A stretch of 64,000 nucleotides of DNA from the NCBI GenBank assembly GCA_016716365.1, contig JADJWM010000019.1, positions 62,001 to 126,000 on the forward strand, read 5' to 3'. This document shows, one piece after another, positions 9,259-18,847 of the stretch (its first letter is position 1; every line of letters begins with the position of its first letter). The position numbers and the translations under genes were made by a program. The notes beneath the pieces are model-generated. The model was not told the DNA's origin and searched no databases. It saw only the letters and a list, made by a program, of their open reading frames with translations. This DNA comes from Chloracidobacterium sp. (GTDB lineage: Bacteria; Acidobacteriota; Blastocatellia; Pyrinomonadales; Pyrinomonadaceae).

Positions 9259-9277
9259 ACGCGTCTCAAAAAAATTT

Positions 9278-9306
9278 TTGACAAACAATTGACTGAATTG
9301 TAACTT
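9278..9306 (+). promoter_or_regulatory. Possible promoter for lepB
   Basis: TTGACA at 9278-9283 is a perfect -35 hexamer. Seventeen bases later TAACTT at 9301-9306 is a weak -10 (matches at positions 1, 2 and 6). It lies 47 bases before the lepB start. Confidence 0.35.
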
Positions 9307-9352
9307 CTAAATTGGCGTGGAGCGCTTCCCGCGCCTGTTTCAGAATTGAATT

Positions 9353-10054
9353 ATGTTCGAATTCCGTAAGAAAAACCACATCGAGTTCGGCCTTGTCTCG
9401 GCGGATGATGACGGCAGCATCGACGTTATGGAGGTTCGGCGCGAGTCCCGGCAGGGCCTATGGTCCGAAGGCCTCCGCCTCGTTCGCGACGTTTTCCTTA
9501 TAATCGTGGTTTTCGTTTTGCTTGGTGTTTTCGCGGTCCAACCGGTGGTCGTCGAGGGAACGTCGATGCTTCCCCACCTCGCGGATGGCGAACGGTTGTT
9601 GGTAAACAAATTGGTTTACTACAAGTGGCAGAGTGTAAGTTGGGGACACTTGGAACGTGGCGACATCGTCGTTTTTTGGTATCCGAGCGATCCGGACAAA
9701 AGCTATGTGAAACGGATCATCGGATTGCCCGGCGAGACCGTTGAGGTCCGCAACGGACGGGTCTATATCAACGGCCGCGAACTGAGAGAACCTTACATAG
9801 ACGAAATTCATAACCAAAATCTTCGCGACAGCATTGTGAAGGCGGTCGACCAGCACTATTACTTTGTCATGGGCGACAACCGCGACAATTCCTCGGACTC
9901 ACGTGTTTGGGGCCTCGTTCCGGAAAAGTACATATACGGCAAGGCTTTTTTCCGCTACTGGCAGCCGTCGAAGGCCGGATTTCTCGAGCACGGTGAGTAT
10001 GACATCCCAGCGCCGCCCGCCGTCGAAAGCGTGACATCCTCGGACGATAAATGA
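9353..10054 (+). CDS. lepB: Signal peptidase I
   Basis: A 233-residue type I signal peptidase that removes signal peptides from exported proteins at the outer face of the inner membrane. One transmembrane helix lies at ~45-63. The catalytic Ser71 is in EGTSMLP and the general-base Lys120 in SYVKRIIG; MGDNRDNSSDSR (box D/E) follows near residue 178. The ~44-residue cytoplasmic N-terminus before the helix is longer than in the minimal enzyme, and an internal ATG at 9428 could shorten it. Many secreted proteins in this window would be its substrates. carA follows 45 bases later on the same strand. Confidence 0.97.
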   Translation: MFEFRKKNHIEFGLVSADDDGSIDVMEVRRESRQGLWSEGLRLVRDVFLIIVVFVLLGVFAVQPVVVEGTSMLPHLADGERLLVNKLVYYKWQSVSWGHLERGDIVVFWYPSDPDKSYVKRIIGLPGETVEVRNGRVYINGRELREPYIDEIHNQNLRDSIVKAVDQHYYFVMGDNRDNSSDSRVWGLVPEKYIYGKAFFRYWQPSKAGFLEHGEYDIPAPPAVESVTSSDDK

Positions 10055-10099
10055 TCCTGCTTCCGGGTCCCGCCGGCTCTCTGTGTTAGAATCCGCCTT

Positions 10100-11230
10100 A
10101 TGGGTTCTGTTAATTCCGCGATCCTTGTTCTTGAGGACGGCCGGTCCTTTACGGGCCGGTCTTTTGGCGCCGATGGCGAATGCTTTGGCGAGATGGTCTT
10201 CAACACGTCGATGACCGGCTATCAGGAGATCCTCACCGATCCGAGCTATGCCGGCCAGATCGTCTGCATGACCTATCCGCTGATCGGCAATTATGGTGTA
10301 AATGAAGAGGATATTGAGTCCCGCCGTCCGTGGGTCGAAGGCTTTGTAGTTCGCGAGGCCAGCCGGATCGCCTCCAACTTTCGCTCGACAAACACCCTTC
10401 AGAATTATCTGGCCGACAATGGAATTGTCGGGATAGAGCACATCGACACGCGGGCGCTCGTCCGGCATATCCGCGACAAAGGGGCGATGCGTTCCGCTAT
10501 TTCGACCGTAGAAACCGACCCAAAGGCATTGTTGGAAAGAGTGTTGGCCTCGCCTGAAATGGCAAAACGAGAACTGGCGAGTGCCGTGACGGTTGAAGAG
10601 AACTACGTTTATCCGTCGCCGCAGGTCACTTTATCGGATGATGGGTCCGGCCGGGGATCCGGGATCGAGAGATTTCACGTGGTGGCGTACGACTTTGGCG
10701 TGAAAACAAACAGCCTTCGCGAGTTCGCTAAGCATGGCTGCCGGGTGACCGTGGTGCCCGCGGACACGCCGGCTGATGAGGTCCTCGCCCTTTCGCCGGA
10801 CGGGATCTTTCTTTCGAACGGCCCGGGCGACCCTGCATCCATGGGATCCGTGATCGACGAGATCAAAAAGCTGGCTGCATCGCAGAAACCGATGTTCGGC
10901 ATCTGTCTTGGCCACCAGTTGATAGGGTCCGCATTTGGCGGCCGGACGTTCAAAATGAAATTCGGCCACCGAGGCGGCAACCAGCCCATCAAAGACCTGA
11001 CAACCGGCAAGGTCGAGATCACTTCGCATAATCACGGCTTCGCCGTCGACGCGGAAAGCCTTCCCGACGAGGTCGAGGTCACGCACATAAACCTGAACGA
11101 CAATACCGTCGCCGGCCTGCGGCACACGACGCTGCCCGTTTTCTCGGTCCAATACCACCCTGAATCCGCCCCAGGCCCACACGACAGCGAATATCTCTTC
11201 CGGCGGTTTGTGGAGATGATGAAAAATTAG
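10100..11230 (+). CDS. carA: Carbamoyl-phosphate synthase small (glutaminase) subunit
   Basis: A 376-residue protein that hydrolyses glutamine and channels ammonia to CarB for carbamoyl phosphate, used in pyrimidine and arginine synthesis. The N-terminal CPSase_sm domain (LEDGRSFTGRSFGADGE, FNTSMTGYQEILTDPSYAGQ) is followed by a class I glutamine amidotransferase domain with the nucleophile Cys in GICLGHQ, the HNHGFAVD segment and the catalytic His-Glu pair in QYHPES. Length is normal for the family. No carB lies in the window. Its stop codon overlaps the convergent kinase stop by 4 bases. Confidence 0.97.
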   Translation: MGSVNSAILVLEDGRSFTGRSFGADGECFGEMVFNTSMTGYQEILTDPSYAGQIVCMTYPLIGNYGVNEEDIESRRPWVEGFVVREASRIASNFRSTNTLQNYLADNGIVGIEHIDTRALVRHIRDKGAMRSAISTVETDPKALLERVLASPEMAKRELASAVTVEENYVYPSPQVTLSDDGSGRGSGIERFHVVAYDFGVKTNSLREFAKHGCRVTVVPADTPADEVLALSPDGIFLSNGPGDPASMGSVIDEIKKLAASQKPMFGICLGHQLIGSAFGGRTFKMKFGHRGGNQPIKDLTTGKVEITSHNHGFAVDAESLPDEVEVTHINLNDNTVAGLRHTTLPVFSVQYHPESAPGPHDSEYLFRRFVEMMKN

Positions 11231-13992
11231 GCCAATGCCTCGAATTCCGCTTTTGCGGCGGTCAACGCGGGCATGTCCTTATCGGCGTCCTTCCACATTT
11301 CCAGAAACTTTTCGTATTCGCTCTTGTCGTTCAACGCTCGCGCCTTACCAAGCTGCGCGAGCGGATAAAGGGATGAAAGCGGGGCTTCACCGCGGTTGTT
11401 GAGGATCTTGTCGAATTCGCGGACCGCGTCGAAATTCCTGCCGAGTCTCAGATAGGCAAGGCCGCGAAGGTACTGCGGGACAAACTCGCCGGCTTTTTCG
11501 AGTCGTTCCGTTATTTCCAGCTCTTCGATGGCTTCCTTCAATTTTCCGGCCTGCTGCCACAACGCGGCTTTGATCGTTGGGGCCCACAGGTGCTTTAGCA
11601 GCGTGTCATTCGGTCTCGCCGCCAACAGTTCGTCAAGCAGTCGTGCGGACTCGTCTGCCTGGCCGGCTATCGCTAGCGCGAGCGCGACGGTGAGGACGAC
11701 CATCTGGCCCTTTTCCAGGCTCAGGGCCTTATTCGTCTGGGCTCTGAGGACCGCACGCAGCGTCGCGTCGTCCTTCGCCGGAAGCCCGGATCCCGAACTC
11801 CAGAACACGACCCTCACCGCCTGCTCCGCCGCGTACTTGCCGGCGACCTCCAGCGCGTTGGTATGAGCGGCAAGGTCCACCGAACGTCGCGAAAAGTCCT
11901 GTGCCGTCCGCCATTGCCCTTTTACGGCGGCCGCTCGAGCCTGCACATCAAAGGCGAGATGTTCGTCATCCCGGCCGGCAAACCATCGCAGATTCGTCGC
12001 GATCGCGGCCGCATCGTTCTCGATGAAGGCGATCATCAGCGGGAAAAGGTGGAAATAAGTGCCGTCCAAATGCCTTTCAAAAGCTGTTTTGCAGGTTTCC
12101 TTGGCCTCGTCGTAACGGCCCAGCGAGACCAGCGATTCGACCAGATTCATGTAGATCGTCGCGTAGTTAGGGTCGATGCGGATCCCTTCGCGGGCGAAGG
12201 CTATTGCTTTTTCAGACTGTCCGATCCGCTCCATCGAATCGGACAGGCTGACGTACGACACGACAAAGTTCGGGTAGGTATTGCGCCACAATTCGAGCGT
12301 ATCGATCGCCTTGTCGAGCTCGCCGTTGACAAAATTATGATAGTAATAAGTGATCCGGAGCTTTTCACTCTCGCTGACCGCATCGCGGAGCTCATAGGCT
12401 TTTCGCGTCATATCGGCCGCCAGCTTCCATTGATCTGTATTGCGAAAAACCACGGCAAGTTCCGTATAGGCGAGGGCGAATTTCGGGTCTAGCTCAAGAG
12501 CTTTCTTATAGAACGGTATCGCCTCGAATTGGCGGCCGTTCACGATCTGTTCGCGGCCGAGTACAAATATCTTCAGGGCCTCAAGCGACGACGTCGTGAT
12601 CGATTCGCTCGGCACGTTGAATTTCTCTATCGAACTCAGGCTCTCACCAAGCCGCTCCCTCAATCCGGCCGCAGCCCGTGTAAGTGCGGTGAGCACCTCC
12701 TCGCGGGAAGTGACCTGCTCGAATTCGCGTCCGAGGCTCTCGTTGTTGCGTGCGTTTATGGCTTCGAGCGTCAGAACGTAGATCTCGCCGAATTTCGTGA
12801 TCGACCCAGTGATAAAGGCCTTGAGGTTCTGCCGCATGCAGATCTCCTCACCGAGCTCTTTTGTGACCTTCTCATCCGGCTTGCGACCCATCAGGCGAAG
12901 CGTTTGGCTTACCTTTGAGTCCGGCACGATGTCGAGAAAAGGTGATTGCGCGAGCGAGAAGGCGAGGGCCATTTTCAGGGTCTGGTCGAAGATCGCCTCA
13001 CCTGTCGTGTTCTCAAATTCCGTAAGTAGAAGCGAATCCTTCGTCCCGCCGCCCGAACTCGTCGATACGCGCGGGGCACTAGGCTGGCTCGTTTCAGGTT
13101 TGCTCGGCACCGCCGTCTGGTCGAGCTTGGCTTCCAGCTGAAGCTCATCGCGGAGGTCCTTTAGGTCGACCAGAAGGTCCTGTGTCGATTGATACCGGTG
13201 GTCCCGCTTCTTCCTCAAGGTCTTCTGAACGATGCGCTGGAGTTCTCGAGGCAGATGCGGGGCGACGCTCGTGATCGGCTGCGGCTCCGTGCTGATTATC
13301 GAAGAAAGTATGTCCGTGACGGTCTCGCCCGCGAACGGGACCTTACCGGTCAGCATTTCGTAAAGTACCACGCCAAAGCTGAAAACATCGGTCCTCGCGT
13401 CGGTCGGTTTCCCCCGGGCCTGTTCCGGCGACATATAGGTCACCGTCCCCATGACGACACCGGGATTTGTTTTGACCAGTTTTTTGGTCTCCTCCTCGCC
13501 GTCGCCTGAGTTTAGCTCGGTCAATTTCGCAAGCCCGAAATCGAGTACCTTCACATAACCGTCCGCCCGGACCATTATGTTCTCAGGCTTGATGTCGCGA
13601 TGAACGATGCCCGCCTTATGGGCTGCCGAAAGGGCCTCGGCCGTCTGGACCATGATCGACAGCGTCTCGTCAAAGGTCAGCCGCGACTTCATCCTTTCCC
13701 GCAGGGTCTGCCCGTCGATAAATTCGGTAGCGATGTAGTGCGTCCCTTCGTTCTCGCCGATCTCATAAACGGTAAGTATGTTCGGATGATTGAGAGCCGA
13801 TGCGGCCTTTGCTTCCTGGATAAATCGATTCAGAAGGGCCTCTTCCTTGCTGAACTTTTCGTTCAGGAATTTGATCGCGACCTGGCGGCCAAGTTTGGTG
13901 TCACGGGCAAGAAATACGTCGCCCATGCCGCCGGAACCGATAGGCGACAGGAGTTCGTAGTGAGCAAACGACGCTCGGGGTTGAGTTGCCAT
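11227..13992 (-). CDS. Ser/Thr protein kinase with C-terminal TPR array
   Basis: A 921-residue soluble Hanks-type kinase. Residues ~12-275 form the kinase: Gly-rich loop GSGGMGDVF (19-27), Lys41 in VAIKFL, HRDIKPEN with Asp133, DFG at 151-153 and a MSPEQA activation-segment end. All catalytic residues are present, so it should be active. A linker rich in Ser/Pro (~293-312) leads to a second domain (~315-470) that resembles the TolB/FlgO-like module often found in acidobacterial kinases. Residues ~470-921 are TPR-like helical repeats (for example AIPFYKKALELDPKFALAYTELAVVF). I see no transmembrane helix, so the sensor input is probably through TPR protein contacts. It lies 128 bases downstream of hppA but behind hppA's terminator, so it likely has its own promoter. 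Confidence 0.95.
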   Translation of the reverse strand: MATQPRASFAHYELLSPIGSGGMGDVFLARDTKLGRQVAIKFLNEKFSKEEALLNRFIQEAKAASALNHPNILTVYEIGENEGTHYIATEFIDGQTLRERMKSRLTFDETLSIMVQTAEALSAAHKAGIVHRDIKPENIMVRADGYVKVLDFGLAKLTELNSGDGEEETKKLVKTNPGVVMGTVTYMSPEQARGKPTDARTDVFSFGVVLYEMLTGKVPFAGETVTDILSSIISTEPQPITSVAPHLPRELQRIVQKTLRKKRDHRYQSTQDLLVDLKDLRDELQLEAKLDQTAVPSKPETSQPSAPRVSTSSGGGTKDSLLLTEFENTTGEAIFDQTLKMALAFSLAQSPFLDIVPDSKVSQTLRLMGRKPDEKVTKELGEEICMRQNLKAFITGSITKFGEIYVLTLEAINARNNESLGREFEQVTSREEVLTALTRAAAGLRERLGESLSSIEKFNVPSESITTSSLEALKIFVLGREQIVNGRQFEAIPFYKKALELDPKFALAYTELAVVFRNTDQWKLAADMTRKAYELRDAVSESEKLRITYYYHNFVNGELDKAIDTLELWRNTYPNFVVSYVSLSDSMERIGQSEKAIAFAREGIRIDPNYATIYMNLVESLVSLGRYDEAKETCKTAFERHLDGTYFHLFPLMIAFIENDAAAIATNLRWFAGRDDEHLAFDVQARAAAVKGQWRTAQDFSRRSVDLAAHTNALEVAGKYAAEQAVRVVFWSSGSGLPAKDDATLRAVLRAQTNKALSLEKGQMVVLTVALALAIAGQADESARLLDELLAARPNDTLLKHLWAPTIKAALWQQAGKLKEAIEELEITERLEKAGEFVPQYLRGLAYLRLGRNFDAVREFDKILNNRGEAPLSSLYPLAQLGKARALNDKSEYEKFLEMWKDADKDMPALTAAKAEFEALA

Positions 13993-14065
13993 AGTTTCGA
14001 GTGAACCACGTTAAATTAGCTTGTGTTCGATGCTCCGTCAACCTGTCGCGGCCTATCTTGAAAAG

Positions 14066-14098
14066 AAAAGCGGCGGCGCCTCGAATAGGTGCCGCCGC
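14066..14098 (-). terminator. Intrinsic terminator of hppA
   Basis: On the minus strand an ~11-pair GC-rich stem (14088-14098 with 14070-14080, one internal mismatch, seven-base loop) is followed by TTTTCTTTTC. It lies 22 bases beyond the hppA stop codon. Confidence 0.8.
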
Positions 14099-14119
14099 CG
14101 TCTTTCATTCGGATGACAT

Positions 14120-16240
14120 TCACTGTCCGATCCCGTAGATATAGGGTGCGATTATCAGGCTGACGATCGACATCAGCTTGATCAGGATGTTCATCGAAGG
14201 GCCTGAGGTGTCCTTGAAAGGATCGCCGACCGTGTCGCCCGTGACCGAGGCCTTGTGAGGCTCGGAGCCTTTGAAGTAGGTCTCGCCGTTAATGACGACT
14301 CCCTGCTCGAAAGACTTCTTCGCGTTGTCCCAGGCACCGCCGGCGTTCGATTGGAAGATGCCCATCAGCACGCCCGATACCGTGACGCCGGCAAGCAAAC
14401 CGCCAAGCACCTCGGGCCCGAACGTAAAACCGACGGCAACGGGAGTGATCAGTGCGATAGCCCCAGGCATCAGCATTTCGCGGATCGATGCCTTGGTCGA
14501 AATGGCGACGCACTTCTCATATTCCGGCTTTGCCTTGTACTCCATGATGCCGGGGATCTCGCGAAACTGCCGCCGGACCTCCTGCACCATGTCCATCGCT
14601 GCCTTTCCGACTGCCTGGATACAAAGTGCCGAAAATATGAACGGGATCATTCCGCCGATGAAAAGGCCGCCCAGCACGGGGGCCTTATAGATATCGATCC
14701 GGTCGATCCCGGCGATCCCGACAAACGCCGCAAACAAAGCAAGGGCCGTCAAAGCTGCCGAAGCGATGGCAAATCCCTTTCCGGTCGCCGCCGTAGTATT
14801 GCCGACCGCATCAAGCTTGTCCGTCCGTTCACGTACATCCGGCGGCAATTGGCTCATCTCCGCGATCCCGCCCGCATTGTCCGCGATCGGCCCGAATGCA
14901 TCAATGGCTAGCTGCATCGCGGTCGTCGCCATCATCCCTGAAGCGGCGATCGCCACGCCATAAAGCCCAGCGAGATAATAAGAAGTTACGATACCCGCGG
15001 CAAGCGTTAGGATCGGGATGACCGTCGATTTCATCCCGACGGAAAGCCCGCCGATGATGTTCGTCGCGTGCCCGGTCGACGACTGCTGCACGATCGAGTT
15101 GACCGGCTTTTTGCCCATCGCCGTGTAATACTCGGTCGAAAAACTCATGATCGCCCCGACGATCGTTCCCACGACGATCGAAAGGAAGACGCCCATCTTG
15201 TCGAAACCGGCACTTCTAAGTGTCAGCTGGCCGTCAGGCAGTATCCACATCACCGCAAAATATGAAGCGATGACGGTCAGGATCATTGCCGCCCAGTTGC
15301 CGACGTTCAGGGCCGACTGAACGCTCGCCTTCTCGTCCTTGATCCTGACGAAGAGCATCCCGATCACCGAGAAAACTATCCCAAGGCCGCCGATCACCAT
15401 CGGAAGAAGAATAGGCGAGAGCCCGCCGAGCGTGTCTCTGGCCGTTATTTCCTGGCCGAGCACCATCGTGGCTAGGATCGTCGCAACGTAAGACCCAAAC
15501 AGGTCGGCGCCCATACCGGCAACGTCGCCTACGTTATCGCCTACGTTATCCGCGATCGTCGCCGGATTCCGGACGTCGTCTTCGGGGATACCCGCTTCGA
15601 CCTTGCCGACAAGGTCCGCTCCGACATCGGCCGCTTTCGTGTAGATCCCGCCGCCGACTCTGGAAAACAATGCGATCGATTCAGCGCCGAGCGAGAAACC
15701 AGTCAATACCTCGATCGCAGTACGGACCTGATTGACCCCAAGGTCGGCAAACATCGCCAGAAATGCGATGAACAGGCCGCCAAGGCCGAGTATCGCCAGT
15801 CCGGCAACGCCGAGGCCCATCACGGCACCGCCGGTGAACGAGACCTTCAAAGCCTGTTTCAGGCTGGAACGCGCTGCCTGAGTCGTCCGGACATTCGCCC
15901 TGGTCGCGACCTTCATCCCGATATAGCCGGCGGTCGCCGAGAACACGGCCCCGATCAGAAATGCGACACTGATGATCCAATGCGAATGGATCGCCCGACC
16001 GGCTACCTCGTGGATGGTGCCCGAATATGCAAGCAGTGCCGCGGTGATCACCGCAAAAATGCTCAGGATCTTCCACTCGGCTTTCAAAAAGGCCATCGCC
16101 CCGTTGGCAATATGGCCCGCCAACTCGCGCATGTTCTCATCGCCGGCGTCTTGCCGCCCGACCCACGCAGACTTAAAGGCCATCACCAGCAAGCCGAACA
16201 CCCCGAAAGCGGGCACTGAATATATAACGTACTCGTTCAT
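14120..16240 (-). CDS. hppA: Membrane-bound ion-pumping pyrophosphatase, K+-dependent type
   Basis: A 706-residue integral membrane protein of about 16 helices that couples pyrophosphate hydrolysis to H+ or Na+ export. The Mg-PPi site is visible in YTKAADVGADLVGKVEAG and NPATIADNVGDNVGD. In GNTTAATGKGFA the residue after GNTTA is Ala, where K+-independent enzymes have Lys; this assigns it to the K+-dependent class. Na+-pumping members typically carry Glu in the (D)LFESY-type segment, but here it reads GADLFGSYVAT with Gly, which favours proton transport. Length is normal. The gene stands alone with a good terminator, which fits a housekeeping energy-saving role. Confidence 0.96.
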   Translation of the reverse strand: MNEYVIYSVPAFGVFGLLVMAFKSAWVGRQDAGDENMRELAGHIANGAMAFLKAEWKILSIFAVITAALLAYSGTIHEVAGRAIHSHWIISVAFLIGAVFSATAGYIGMKVATRANVRTTQAARSSLKQALKVSFTGGAVMGLGVAGLAILGLGGLFIAFLAMFADLGVNQVRTAIEVLTGFSLGAESIALFSRVGGGIYTKAADVGADLVGKVEAGIPEDDVRNPATIADNVGDNVGDVAGMGADLFGSYVATILATMVLGQEITARDTLGGLSPILLPMVIGGLGIVFSVIGMLFVRIKDEKASVQSALNVGNWAAMILTVIASYFAVMWILPDGQLTLRSAGFDKMGVFLSIVVGTIVGAIMSFSTEYYTAMGKKPVNSIVQQSSTGHATNIIGGLSVGMKSTVIPILTLAAGIVTSYYLAGLYGVAIAASGMMATTAMQLAIDAFGPIADNAGGIAEMSQLPPDVRERTDKLDAVGNTTAATGKGFAIASAALTALALFAAFVGIAGIDRIDIYKAPVLGGLFIGGMIPFIFSALCIQAVGKAAMDMVQEVRRQFREIPGIMEYKAKPEYEKCVAISTKASIREMLMPGAIALITPVAVGFTFGPEVLGGLLAGVTVSGVLMGIFQSNAGGAWDNAKKSFEQGVVINGETYFKGSEPHKASVTGDTVGDPFKDTSGPSMNILIKLMSIVSLIIAPYIYGIGQ

Positions 16241-16493
16241 AAGGTCTTAACATCTTCGGGCCGTCCCTCCCGGCAACCCAACCGCACGGGTACCGTCCTC
16301 GAGGTCCGAAGCCCAAACATTAGTTTTCTGTTAAATATCAAAATTATTGATTATCAAATAGTTGGCCGATTTAATCAATTCTCGCCGCCTGAATATCGAT
16401 CCGGGCGGCGGCGAGAGATCTCGTTCAAAAAAACAGTTCGGGCCGGGCCAATCGGAAGAATCGCTTTTGACGGCCCGTCTGGAAGCGGGGCTT

Positions 16494-18338
16494 CTAGTCG
16501 CATCGCCACTGGCCGTTGATCCGCTTTGCAAACGCACCGTCGGTGCTGGCCTGTCCTTGCGAACAGATCCCGGCCGCTGTTTTCCGGCAGTCCTTGCAAT
16601 AGACCATCGCTCCGTCCTTTACCCTCGAACTCCCATTTTCAGGTGAAACAAAACCGGCGAGATCGCGAAAAGTGATGTTCGGATCGAACTGAACGAGACC
16701 CTTGCCGATCTCCACGTCATAGCCGAAATAATTGGGTTCGCGGTCGATCAGGTCCCGTCCTTCTCCTTCGGGAAGCCGGCCGGAGCGGAACATGATCGTC
16801 CCGCCGTTGAACCCCGGTCGATTTACGGGATTCCCTCCACCGACCCTGTCCGTGCAGTGCCCCGGAAACGTCAGCGGGTCGTGGCAGAACTTGTCTCCGA
16901 CCGAATTGACCACCACCTGCGGGGCCGTTTTCATCGTGGATCCGAAATAGCGGTTTCCGAACGAGGCAAAATTCATCCTTCCGTTAAGCTCGATCAGATC
17001 ATTGAAGACACTGCCGATCACGGTCATCATCTGTGACGAGGCCGTGGTCGCGGCCGCGGTGAAGATGCTCCGTCGGCTCCTCTCCGACGAGACGCTGACC
17101 AGCGTGATCGAACCTACCGATTCGACCTGGAGGAATGTCCCGCCGATCAGCCGTTCATAGTCGTATCCGCCCCCGAACGTGTTCTCGATCAGTATCGCAG
17201 CCCCTCGTTTTACATGGATCCCTATGCCCGGCGCGTTTGCCTCCAGGTAGTTGAATTGCGAGTTCGCGATCGTCCAGTCGGTGTTGAACGTGTCGATCGA
17301 GATGCCGGTGTTGTTATTGATAAAGACGCCGTGATCCACGCGTACATTATCGAATTGCCACTGATTGCACATTTGCTCGGCGGCGTTGCAGTTTTCCTGG
17401 TTGAGGTTCCGGACAACAAATCCCGTCTCAAAATTCTGGAACACGACGTTCTCGATACGGAAATACTGGCTCGGATTCACCGTATGCTGCTTAGTTCGCG
17501 GATCGATAGCCCACTTGCCCGCTGCAACGATCCCCCGCGTGCCTGCCCGGTCTCGCGGGCCCTCGCCGTACAAAGCCGAATTTCCCATCAGCTCGACATT
17601 ACGGATCGTCACCGCGTTAGTGCAGCCCCCGATCTTAAAGATCGCCTGCCGGTTGTTCCGAAGCCTTATCCGCGTCGGGCTGATACGTCCGGGCATGTTC
17701 GTCGTAGGGATCGAGTAATTCCCTGCGGCGCCCAGGATCGTGACGCCCGTAGGGATCGTGATCCCGTCAAACGACGGGTCGCGTGTGTTGCCGTCGGTGG
17801 TACCGACAATGTAGTCGCCTTCGGGAAATACAAGCGTTCCGCCCTGTCGGCTCGCCATCACCATCATGGCGTTCTCGATCGCCGTCGTATGGTCGCTTGG
17901 CTCGCTGTACTCGTAACGCCGGTTCGGCGATTCACTGCGTCGTACCGGCCGGAAGTCCTTCACGTTGTAAAAGCCCATCTCACGGCCGCTTGCCGTCGGC
18001 CAAAGGTATGATTTGCCGTTACTCAATCGGATCTCGTACATCTCCTCCGGCCCTTCGAAGCACCACCGCTGGTCCTGCGGGCTTGGTGCCACCCGATTGC
18101 CGCTGACCGTGCTGTTATTGCAGGCCGAAAGCCCTGTCGCCGGCTTGGTCATGCCGGTCCCTGCGAGGAAAACCTCGATGTGGTTGGCCTGGTTCTGCTG
18201 GGGCAGAAAGCGGATCGGGCAGGCACCGGTCGCATCGGCGTTGACGGTTAGTGAATAGCCGTCGAAGCGATTTTGGGCATTCGAAACGGTGACGAGTGCG
18301 GCCAAGGCCAGAATTAGCAGCAAAATACAACGATTCAT
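16494..18338 (-). CDS. Secreted right-handed beta-helix protein (pectate-lyase/tail-spike-like)
   Basis: A 614-residue protein with a signal peptide at 1-21 (ALAALVTVSNAQ). Residues ~150-460 show the pattern of a parallel beta-helix: a GGTLVFPEGDYIVG opening, GVTILGAAG, then repeated turns such as VTIRNVELMGNS, FRIENVVFQNFETGF and WTIANSQFNYL. This is the pectate-lyase-superfamily domain used by polysaccharide lyases and phage tail spikes. The C-terminal ~50 residues (VYCKDCRKTAAGICSQGQAS, then NGQWRCD) carry four Cys and resemble the end of some phage and secreted beta-helix proteins. The ATG at 18338 is preceded by GGGGAAG at a proper distance; an earlier in-frame start at 18365 is not needed. 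Substrate unknown; an extracellular polysaccharide is a reasonable guess. Confidence 0.8.
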   Translation of the reverse strand: MNRCILLLILALAALVTVSNAQNRFDGYSLTVNADATGACPIRFLPQQNQANHIEVFLAGTGMTKPATGLSACNNSTVSGNRVAPSPQDQRWCFEGPEEMYEIRLSNGKSYLWPTASGREMGFYNVKDFRPVRRSESPNRRYEYSEPSDHTTAIENAMMVMASRQGGTLVFPEGDYIVGTTDGNTRDPSFDGITIPTGVTILGAAGNYSIPTTNMPGRISPTRIRLRNNRQAIFKIGGCTNAVTIRNVELMGNSALYGEGPRDRAGTRGIVAAGKWAIDPRTKQHTVNPSQYFRIENVVFQNFETGFVVRNLNQENCNAAEQMCNQWQFDNVRVDHGVFINNNTGISIDTFNTDWTIANSQFNYLEANAPGIGIHVKRGAAILIENTFGGGYDYERLIGGTFLQVESVGSITLVSVSSERSRRSIFTAAATTASSQMMTVIGSVFNDLIELNGRMNFASFGNRYFGSTMKTAPQVVVNSVGDKFCHDPLTFPGHCTDRVGGGNPVNRPGFNGGTIMFRSGRLPEGEGRDLIDREPNYFGYDVEIGKGLVQFDPNITFRDLAGFVSPENGSSRVKDGAMVYCKDCRKTAAGICSQGQASTDGAFAKRINGQWRCD

Positions 18339-18445
18339 CAAACTTCCCCTTTTTGGTTTTTGCATAATTCGATTTTATCAGTCGCCGGCGGCACCTCGGC
18401 AAATGCGTGTGCGGGATTAGCGGCCTTGCTGATATATTCAATAAG

Positions 18446-18847
18446 ATGCAGCGAGCGAACGAGTTGCGGATCGTTTCTTCGGCTCGCGAAGAAATGATCG
18501 AGTTTACCGATGAGGTCTCGAAAAGGATCACGGCGATCGGGGTTGACGACGGCGTCTGCGTGCTTTTTGTCCAACATACGACCTGCGGCATAACGATAAA
18601 CGAGAATGCCGACCCGGATGTGCAGAGCGACATGCTGGGCTTCCTTCAACGCCTTATTCCTCAATACGAACCGAATTTCAAACACTTTGAGCACAATTCT
18701 GACGCTCACATTAAGTCCACGATCGTCGGGTCGAGTGTGGCCATTCCTTTCGATAACGGAAAGCTCTGTTTGGGCCGTTGGCAGGGGATCTACCTCTGCG
18801 AATTCGACGGCCCGCGTGAGCGGTCGGTCCTGATCAAGGTCCTATGA
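18446..18847 (+). CDS. yjbQ: YjbQ (UPF0047) family protein
   Basis: A 133-residue protein of the YjbQ family. Landmarks are FVQHTTCGITINENADPDV (metal/phosphate pocket with His and the Asn-Glu-Asn triad) and the C-terminal GRWQGIYLCEFDGPRER. E. coli and Thermotoga members have been linked to a weak thiamin phosphate synthase activity, but the main physiological role is unsettled. The start at 18446 is chosen because the conserved domain begins there; the frame extends to 18407 without homology-like sequence. Its stop overlaps the start of the next gene (ATGA at 18844), so translation is coupled. Confidence 0.93.
   Translation: MQRANELRIVSSAREEMIEFTDEVSKRITAIGVDDGVCVLFVQHTTCGITINENADPDVQSDMLGFLQRLIPQYEPNFKHFEHNSDAHIKSTIVGSSVAIPFDNGKLCLGRWQGIYLCEFDGPRERSVLIKVL

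Noticed and set aside
17214..18011. A 265-codon plus-strand frame opposite the beta-helix gene
   Set aside because: Shadow of the beta-helix protein; composition is implausible for a real protein.
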